Source of the DNA: a virus | Virus record (IMG/VR): IMGVR_UViG_3300042892_003883 | Span: 1 to 44,909 of that record | Reading direction: 5' to 3' (one strand) | DNA: 44,909 bases | In this document: piece by piece, positions 39,901 to 44,909 of the stretch | How positions within the stretch are numbered: the first letter of the stretch is position 1 | How the letters are laid out: each line of letters starts with the position of its first letter | Position numbers and translations under genes: made by a program | Notes under the pieces: model-generated | The model's input: the letters and a program-made list of their open reading frames with translations, nothing else | Told to the model about the DNA's origin: nothing | Databases searched by the model: none

Positions 39901-40269
39901 CAGTGTTTCACATTTAACCTTAAATAAAAAATCAAACTCAACATTTAGTGTACAATTATCACCATCTTCAACATAGAAAACAGAACCATCATTACCTTTA
40001 GGATTAAGTACTAATTTAAAAGCATTATCTAATGAACAAACTGAATTTGTTTTATAACGACAAACTTGATTTTCAATATCAAAAGTATAATTAGGGTTAA
40101 TAAATTGACAGCAAGTTTTAGACAAAGGAAGGGCAGCCCCTTGATTAACAGAGGGTATATAAACTGAAACAGTACCATCTGGATTTTCCACGATAGTACC
40201 ACCGTATTCGTTTTCAATAGTTTTTCTATCTAAACACGTGTTATAACCAATTGTATTTCGTTCTGCCAT
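36907..40269 (-). CDS. Large tail/baseplate protein with a SprB-type repeat
   Basis: A 1120-residue, Cys- and Asn-rich structural protein. The N-terminal part includes a CC motif (SKTCCQFINPNYTFDIENQVC), followed by coiled-coil stretches (about 150-180 and 310-330). Near residues 876-938 lies one SprB repeat: VTYLWSNGSTGQTATLNSGN then YYVTITDALCNQS, the pattern of the flavobacterial gliding adhesin SprB. The C-terminal 180 residues are beta-rich. The start at 40269 (MAERNTIGYNTCL) is chosen because it follows an AT-rich gap; the longer frame to 40326 would overlap the neighbour by 29 nt. Structural role inferred from position and composition. Confidence 0.78.
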   Translation of the reverse strand: MAERNTIGYNTCLDRKTIENEYGGTIVENPDGTVSVYIPSVNQGAALPLSKTCCQFINPNYTFDIENQVCRYKTNSVCSLDNAFKLVLNPKGNDGSVFYVEDGDNCTLNVEFDFLFKVKCETLSNILKGIQIPMVAVPIKDDFIGELSNLDIQIREQQAKCEEIANSLAVLQQNYLNTQYSIYCANIPLVPTYTTYTGKTKSFGRTAFGSTTAPFGFGLQDAIVAGQNYCLSEPDGLNAWYQLLGDYNYNLFINGDESSFTCKNVQTLFDQNSVIINNNILNNTQTPVYMTECDTPFSTKSDLANEINILMQEQKKCRETLDSLTSQVEPVSADTPQTLINSLCKTPLEMFETFDVSLTLDVITSADTAQLVPFNLQTVATIPLFPAIGAGNLYDYLKNNLNSGFYVCGDSNGECVPLTLNLSGVTTANASSCDAVMNNIIEGLFDESGLSGTSGASDIFISSLPPTALASNWVHFSTGITDTAILELIKNEKIKISLKINHSCGDFCVLIDEISLDKVCTNVDRNDIFLSQSPGFELERIRDNRKSWINNTTLTNRPFIISNNNGNNSIRQTNYDVNDERLVINTKEIDLDINLAKAVETDVWCYISDNPCLLTGVTTCFPCIEDCGSKNFQDDECFAFMDGYYYDFMDGLTTGTTSLFNHANCCGDDMIDFQSLMTQPLSAATTIEDFEYFLTSELIDAKNRQTISGYPTLRALYDRYMNSGLYCGNESSKFDYLTMEQFANLVGNYWVDIVEQVIPATTIWGSVKVYTNTIFDQQKYKYKAYSSLFCGNPFSGQTILSPINGTAGQCTTVSVTTTPIQIVSGDNIRLKSPVTSYCDSLCIAQMNSGSEFIGTVSITGPSAQACDSNGTSINENTLQASVDVNYPTASVVLVGATQPVTYLWSNGSTGQTATLNSGNYYVTITDALCNQSIVKFIMPPPTLSACWYSMQESPEYVINNLFCDGTEFTAVTFTMANLIVNGIEYLTGATYSPTFTSGSTDIVLATNTISSGCTGGGITGLTYTNFVDFLNDTFAAVGLTDYHAQISLVERSVSGSNSSNGFYIIRPSTDTFSINTVSDVGTSIGLSYHEGDFSLWNGEPVISYYSYDCDVVVENGVVIE

Positions 40270-40297
40270 TATATAATTATCTATTTTATTTTTTTTA

Positions 40298-42964
40298 TTA
40301 AGTTCTAATATAGCCATATACCTCATTACAACCTATATCTCCATTACTTCTTGCTTCATATGTTTGGTATAGTATACCACTTGTTCCAAGATTTAAGTCA
40401 GCAATTCCATCTTCAGTTAATTTACAACCATAACCAATTTGCCCCGTATTAGGGTCAACTATATTTGGAACTGGTATCGTTAAATTAGCAACACAATTAC
40501 ATCCATCTGGTGTTACAATTACTGGTTGATTTACTTCATTTGTAAATTGTAAATATTGGAAATCTGGTCCTGTATGTGTTCCTGGATACATAATTGTTGG
40601 TTGTGAATTTAAAACCCACTTACAAGTTAATTTACAACCACAACCACCACCACTTGTACAACAAACATAACCAGTATTAATTACTGAAACACCTAATGCT
40701 GTCTTGATTGTTTGGTTGTATTCCCATGGTGTACCACCCAATAATCTACAACAAGCTGGATTAGTATAATATGATTGATTTACATTCTGTGTTGGGTTTC
40801 CGTTTATATCGTATTGTTCATACGCAAAAAGATAGACACCAAGTTGTTCGTTTATTTTTGGTGGACTCGTTAATGTTGGGCTGCATGGGGTTGATGTGTC
40901 TGTTTTAACTATATTCTCATTAATGTCAACACAAATACTAAGACTATCATCATCGTCAGCCTCAGAAGTACAACCACATTCATTAATATAAAAACTACCA
41001 TTCATATCTGGAACAATTGTAGTCGTTATAACCACACAATCAGATAATGCAGACCCATCTTCAAACATTCCATCAACATATGTTTGTCCACTATAATTAG
41101 TTATATCACCAAGATTATAGTTAGTAAATAAATTAATACTCCCTGTAGTTGTTGTTGATGAACTAACAGTTACAGCTGAAAAATTTGGAATTAAGGTAGC
41201 AAATTGATTTATGTATTTATATCCACCATCATATGGTCCTAAATGAGGATTATTACCTGTAAGTATATCAATTGTTGACCCACTACCACCTGTTTGACGA
41301 TACCAAAGACCATCGTTTTGAAAATACATATCTGGTGTGTCTGGTAGTGGACTTGGATAACCGTTTGAATCAATCGGGTATAATGAAATATCAGTATCTA
41401 AATCATGTAATTCTAGAACCTTTTTAAATAATTCAATATCTATCGGCCCATCGGCTAAATACACATATTCATTAAATTGAACCAATCCTAGAGGTGCACC
41501 TATAAATCTAACTAAAAACTCAACACTTTTACGAGCACCTTTAGATTTCCAAATCCATGGTGTGTTTAATATAAGTCTTCTCCATAACTCAACATCAGCT
41601 TCAACGGGTGTTAACCCAACTGTTTGACCAGAATACGTTGATTTACTTGTTGTTGTATAATTTGATGTCAAATTAGTTTCAAGTATACTTGAAACCAATT
41701 CCCAACCAAGGACACTAGCTAAGTTTTTTAAATAAACATCTGGTGTGTTATCTTGTTTATCGTAACTTACTGTATGAGCAAAAGCAATACCGCTAATAAA
41801 ATTATTAATATCGTCAATAGCTCTACCGTAAATGTGAAGTGTTTTGTTCATTTTTCTACCAGAAGTATCTTCGTCAAGTGGACCAAGATGAACTGGTGTT
41901 GTATCGAAATTAGATATAGATTCTGACACAAGAAACCTATTCATTAAATCACTTTGATATAAATCATTAATTGTTGATAAATCAAAAAGTTTAGTTGCAT
42001 AAGTGATATATTCGCTAGTATCAAAATCAATATTATAACCATCAGAAACTGGCCAAGTTATTGTATCGGTAACATATAAGATAAGCCCATCATCTGATTT
42101 AATAGGGTACTTAAAAGTTGAAGTATACTCTGGAACTAATTGTCTGTTTAGTAAATAATATTCAAAATCTGGTAAGGCATTAAAAAATTTTTCTTTAATA
42201 CTATTATTAGGTTTAATATGATAATTAAATTTAGATGTTGCACCAGAGAACGGATTCCCATTTACAGTGAAATAAATATAATCGTTTAATAAAGTAGTTG
42301 AACCAGTGAACCCAATTACTGGGTATTCAATGTTATTCACATAAATAACATAAGAACCGTAGTTAACGGTTAAATTTCTTATATCATTAGTTGCATTATA
42401 GGTGTTAATTATTGTCCCATTTGTTAAATAATTAATTTGAAACTTATTATCAATAAAGTTAGTATCTACTTTGAATGACGATATTTCAGTTAAGGAATCA
42501 TATGTATAGTTTTCATAAGTATAACCATTTATAATTTGACCAGTGCTAGATTGTGCTAAAGGTGTTGTATATAAAGACGCTGGCCATTTAGTTATGATAT
42601 CTTCAAGACTAACCCTTACAAATTCACTAAGACTACCAAATAAAGCATAATAATTAAGGTTAGATTTATTTAAGTTAAGTATTACACTCGCATTATCATT
42701 TAAAAGTGTTTTACTTTGTTCTAACGTTAAAGATAGATTATCAAGTGTTATAAAATTAGAAAATTTATTGGAATAGAATGTTTTATCACTCTTAGGTTCC
42801 ATGTTTGTTGTAATAGAGAAATTACCCATTGTAAATAACGGTGTACCACCGTTACTTGCAAGTTGCACACCAACTAAATCTGGACTAAAATTTCTATATT
42901 CAATGCCACCATCAAAAAATGTTTTTTTAGCATAACCAGAAACCTTTACTTTATTATTACTCAT
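40298..42964 (-). CDS. Large tail/baseplate structural protein
   Basis: An 888-residue Ser/Thr/Asn/Tyr-rich protein without signal peptide. Features: polar N-terminus (MSNNKVKVSGYAKKTFFDGG); a central part with conserved-looking VELWRRLILNTPWIWKSKG and SVEFLVRFIGAPLGLVQFNE, helical segments typical of a large baseplate-wedge protein; then a Cys-rich C-terminal region with CC pairs (ACCRLLGGTPWEYN; YVCCTSGGGCGCKLTCKW). It lies between the 1120-residue protein and the 304-residue protein, with 7 nt to the latter's stop. A baseplate or tail-fibre connector role is likely; no close family recognised. Confidence 0.75.
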   Translation of the reverse strand: MSNNKVKVSGYAKKTFFDGGIEYRNFSPDLVGVQLASNGGTPLFTMGNFSITTNMEPKSDKTFYSNKFSNFITLDNLSLTLEQSKTLLNDNASVILNLNKSNLNYYALFGSLSEFVRVSLEDIITKWPASLYTTPLAQSSTGQIINGYTYENYTYDSLTEISSFKVDTNFIDNKFQINYLTNGTIINTYNATNDIRNLTVNYGSYVIYVNNIEYPVIGFTGSTTLLNDYIYFTVNGNPFSGATSKFNYHIKPNNSIKEKFFNALPDFEYYLLNRQLVPEYTSTFKYPIKSDDGLILYVTDTITWPVSDGYNIDFDTSEYITYATKLFDLSTINDLYQSDLMNRFLVSESISNFDTTPVHLGPLDEDTSGRKMNKTLHIYGRAIDDINNFISGIAFAHTVSYDKQDNTPDVYLKNLASVLGWELVSSILETNLTSNYTTTSKSTYSGQTVGLTPVEADVELWRRLILNTPWIWKSKGARKSVEFLVRFIGAPLGLVQFNEYVYLADGPIDIELFKKVLELHDLDTDISLYPIDSNGYPSPLPDTPDMYFQNDGLWYRQTGGSGSTIDILTGNNPHLGPYDGGYKYINQFATLIPNFSAVTVSSSTTTTGSINLFTNYNLGDITNYSGQTYVDGMFEDGSALSDCVVITTTIVPDMNGSFYINECGCTSEADDDDSLSICVDINENIVKTDTSTPCSPTLTSPPKINEQLGVYLFAYEQYDINGNPTQNVNQSYYTNPACCRLLGGTPWEYNQTIKTALGVSVINTGYVCCTSGGGCGCKLTCKWVLNSQPTIMYPGTHTGPDFQYLQFTNEVNQPVIVTPDGCNCVANLTIPVPNIVDPNTGQIGYGCKLTEDGIADLNLGTSGILYQTYEARSNGDIGCNEVYGYIRT

Positions 42965-42971
42965 TTAATTA

Positions 42972-43886
42972 TTAAATTGTTGTTACATTAGCAAATGTCT
43001 TATTAAAATCGATACTATCTCTTTCTTCTCTTACTTCAAATAATGGGTCACCTGTAAATTTATCTTTAATTTCATAAAGATTGTATTGTTTATAAATATC
43101 ATTGTTGAAATTGTAAATTGTGTAAATTCCATCATCAAGACTTTTAGATTGATTACCAAATAAAGCAAAAGCAAGTGTTTCAATATCGTGTTGAACCATT
43201 TCAACTTCAATCATAATTGGATTAAAAAAAGTGTTAGTTATAATAACTTCTTGGTTTGGGTTACCTATAAATGGAAACGCATTTGGTTTAACATTAGATG
43301 CTGAACTAGGTGTTACGGTACAGAATGATAGCGTTGAATTGTCATTAAATCTATAACGTATCGATTTTTGGCTACTATTAGTAAGGTTTTGATTTACTGG
43401 TTCTGCTCTGTTATTTGATGTTATTATCCTAAAAAAATTATTTAACTTCGAATCACTAGCATTAGTATTTGTATTAAGATATTCAATTCTATACCCAACT
43501 AGACCATTATTCTCAAATTTATTAAGAAAATTTTGAGGTACTACTGCTGTATCAAATAATAAACCTTTTATGTCTGGGTACGCAGATAAAACACCGCAAT
43601 CAACTATTCTAGTTCTTATTTCTACAGGTTTTATTATAATTGAATAAAATCCTTTTAACCCAAATTGTGCAACTGGTAATTTAAGTGTATACATCCCACC
43701 AAATAATTCAAACCCACTTCCAGTTTTATTAGGGTTATCCATTTTAAGTAAAACAGAGTTTGAATCTAACTTAATTAGCGTATTGCTACCTTGTTTATCT
43801 CTAGATGGTGTGAAATGATAAAATACCTCCACATCATCTGGTGTTATATCTGCTGGACGTACTACGCCATAAGTTCCTGTTGCCAT
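42972..43886 (-). CDS. Tail structural protein
   Basis: A 304-residue protein, beta-rich and polar (GTYGVVRPADITPDDVEVFY; FGLKGFYSIIIKPVEIRTRI), with no membrane or signal segment. The C-terminal third includes IMIEVEMVQHDIETLAFALF and KSLDDGIYTIYNFN. It follows the gene at 43934 by 47 nt and precedes the 888-residue gene by 7 nt. A tail or baseplate component by context; family not recognised. Confidence 0.72.
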   Translation of the reverse strand: MATGTYGVVRPADITPDDVEVFYHFTPSRDKQGSNTLIKLDSNSVLLKMDNPNKTGSGFELFGGMYTLKLPVAQFGLKGFYSIIIKPVEIRTRIVDCGVLSAYPDIKGLLFDTAVVPQNFLNKFENNGLVGYRIEYLNTNTNASDSKLNNFFRIITSNNRAEPVNQNLTNSSQKSIRYRFNDNSTLSFCTVTPSSASNVKPNAFPFIGNPNQEVIITNTFFNPIMIEVEMVQHDIETLAFALFGNQSKSLDDGIYTIYNFNNDIYKQYNLYEIKDKFTGDPLFEVREERDSIDFNKTFANVTTI

Positions 43887-43933
43887 TTTATTCTTTTTTT
43901 ATTAATATAATCTTAAATAATTAAAAGTATATT

Positions 43934-44821
43934 TTATTCTCTAGTTAATTTGTAATAACCGTTACCATATCGTATTAATTCGCCCAAATTCTTAATTTCA
44001 GACATCTTTAAATGTTTATCCATGACGGTAGTTATTCCTCTGTCTATAAATACATCACTTTGTACTTCTGGTGGAGAAATAATACCAAATAAATATTCTT
44101 CTTTTGTTAATGCTGATATTGATACATTTGTCTCGTTTATACCTTCACCAACATAACTAAAACTAGTAACAAATGTTTTCTTTTTAGCACCATCTATAAT
44201 TACTGTCCTGGTTTGACCAGTATAATCCTTGTATTGCAATCCGTATACTTGATTTGGTGTACCAATTGTTGCACCAGTTATTGCATCAAATACGTATATA
44301 TTAGGGTTACCTAGAGTAACTACCCTACTATGACCACTAACAGGTACCCCATTATAGTTAAAATACCCCTCTTTAGCCATATCAAAGTTAACAATATAGG
44401 TTGCACCAGAGTTATATGTCTTTAAATCAGTTATTTTTGAGTCGGTATTCCCAGTAATATATTGATTACCGAAATTATAGTAGTCAGATTCAACACTACC
44501 TGTTAATCTAAGCACATTTTTTGTTGTTCCAGTCACTCCAGTTATAGTTCCAGAGGTTGCACCACTCATAAATGGAAATGTTATACCACTATATTGTAAT
44601 TTATTATATAAATCATTATAAAATACACTAGGATTTGATGTTGGATTGGTATTATCAGCTGATAAATAACTCATATCAGTAAATAAACCCATATCATCCA
44701 TGTTTTGAGTTATCATTACGTTAATATAAAACGTAGTTGCGGTCATAACACCCCAAGTTGGGCTATTAAATGTTCTATCAGTACTATTTTCTAGTAATAT
44801 TTTACGTTTTATTACTTCCAT
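43934..44821 (-). CDS. Tail structural protein
   Basis: A 295-residue Thr/Gly/Asn-rich protein (LENSTDRTFNSPTWGVMTAT; TISTALTKEEYLFGII-like C-terminal region). No membrane segment or signal. Its ATG overlaps the stop of the preceding gene by 1 nt (TAATG), indicating coupled expression. Last complete gene of the module in the window. Family not recognised. Confidence 0.72.
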   Translation of the reverse strand: MEVIKRKILLENSTDRTFNSPTWGVMTATTFYINVMITQNMDDMGLFTDMSYLSADNTNPTSNPSVFYNDLYNKLQYSGITFPFMSGATSGTITGVTGTTKNVLRLTGSVESDYYNFGNQYITGNTDSKITDLKTYNSGATYIVNFDMAKEGYFNYNGVPVSGHSRVVTLGNPNIYVFDAITGATIGTPNQVYGLQYKDYTGQTRTVIIDGAKKKTFVTSFSYVGEGINETNVSISALTKEEYLFGIISPPEVQSDVFIDRGITTVMDKHLKMSEIKNLGELIRYGNGYYKLTRE

Positions 44822-44909
44822 TATAGTGCTAGTATTTGATATAGGTTAATTGTTGCATTATTTGTCGAGAAAACCACGTTATTCGCTCCAACAGTACCAT
44901 CACCATGGT
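44821..44909 (-). CDS. C-terminal end of a further tail-module gene (partial)
   Basis: The last 28 codons of a minus-strand gene whose start lies beyond the window. They read HGDGTVGANNVVFSTNNA and then TINLYQILAL before the stop at 44821-44823. The composition (Gly/Asn/Thr) matches its neighbours. Coupled to the next gene by a 1-nt overlap. Confidence 0.65.
   Translation of the reverse strand, partial: HGDGTVGANNVVFSTNNATINLYQILAL

Noticed and set aside
40270-40326. 19-residue N-terminal extension of the large tail protein
   Set aside because: It overlaps the neighbouring gene by 29 nt, while the internal ATG follows an AT-rich gap typical of starts here.

Overview
This window is a segment of a large, AT-rich, tightly packed tailed-phage genome whose host is probably a member of the Bacteroidota, most likely a flavobacterium-like gliding bacterium. 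The phage evidence is: T4-type gp46/gp47 recombination proteins, a DnaG-like primase, a RuvC-like resolvase, two endolysins, a gp19-like tail-tube protein and more than 15 kb of tail/fibre genes. The host evidence is: seven promoters with the Bacteroidota form TTG-N20-TAnnTTTG, all with exactly 20 nt between the boxes; no Shine-Dalgarno-like sites at the starts inspected; a sigma factor resembling Bacteroidota RpoD; lipoproteins with Bacteroidota-style lipoboxes; a bacteroidete histone H1-like (Hc1) protein; and a SprB-type repeat in a virion protein. Nearly every gene is on the minus strand; only two small genes (2709-3365 and 9502-9843) are on the plus strand.

Layout. 1-4852: a proteostasis and accessory region, with a ClpP-like protease cut by the window edge, a possible degenerate metallopeptidase relative, DnaJ, a gp19-like tail-tube protein with an extra N-terminal domain, and small unknowns. 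4853-5164: a gene-free stretch holding two terminators and a candidate structured RNA. 5165-9446: a TROVE/DUF2828-like von Willebrand protein, two lipoproteins, RNase HII and a Nudix hydrolase with a zinc ribbon. 9502-12003: small genes including the Hc1 homologue. 12049-16657: GH19 endolysin and two large, acidic or low-complexity proteins that are probably virion components. 16688-20028: one promoter-to-terminator lysis-type operon (membrane protein, amidase, unknown, overlapping spanin-like pair, and a 57-residue gene at 16729-16902). 20063-20893: sigma factor. 20988-29417: DNA replication, recombination and repair cluster (HNH nuclease, gp46, gp47, PD-(D/E)XK nuclease, primase, RuvC-like). 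29464-44909: tail, baseplate and fibre module, with a minimal nucleotidyltransferase embedded in it.

How it works together. Two promoter classes can be read by eye. Class A is host-like and drives takeover, surface, chaperone and DNA-metabolism genes. Class B has the core GATATTTATA on the sense strand. It lies just upstream of virion, lysis and sigma genes and often directly follows a hairpin terminator. This suggests an early-to-late switch in which a phage sigma factor, or a partner of it, redirects RNA polymerase. In several genes of both classes the promoter box lies 3-5 nt from the ATG, predicting leaderless mRNAs.

The observations most worth follow-up are the class A/B promoter pattern with the sigma gene, the TROVE-like protein beside a terminator-bounded structured RNA, the GSX10DXD nucleotidyltransferase among tail genes (possible anti-HEPN/MNT function), the overlapping spanin-like lysis operon, and the SprB repeat on a tail protein. 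All functional calls rest on motifs read by eye; no database search was possible.
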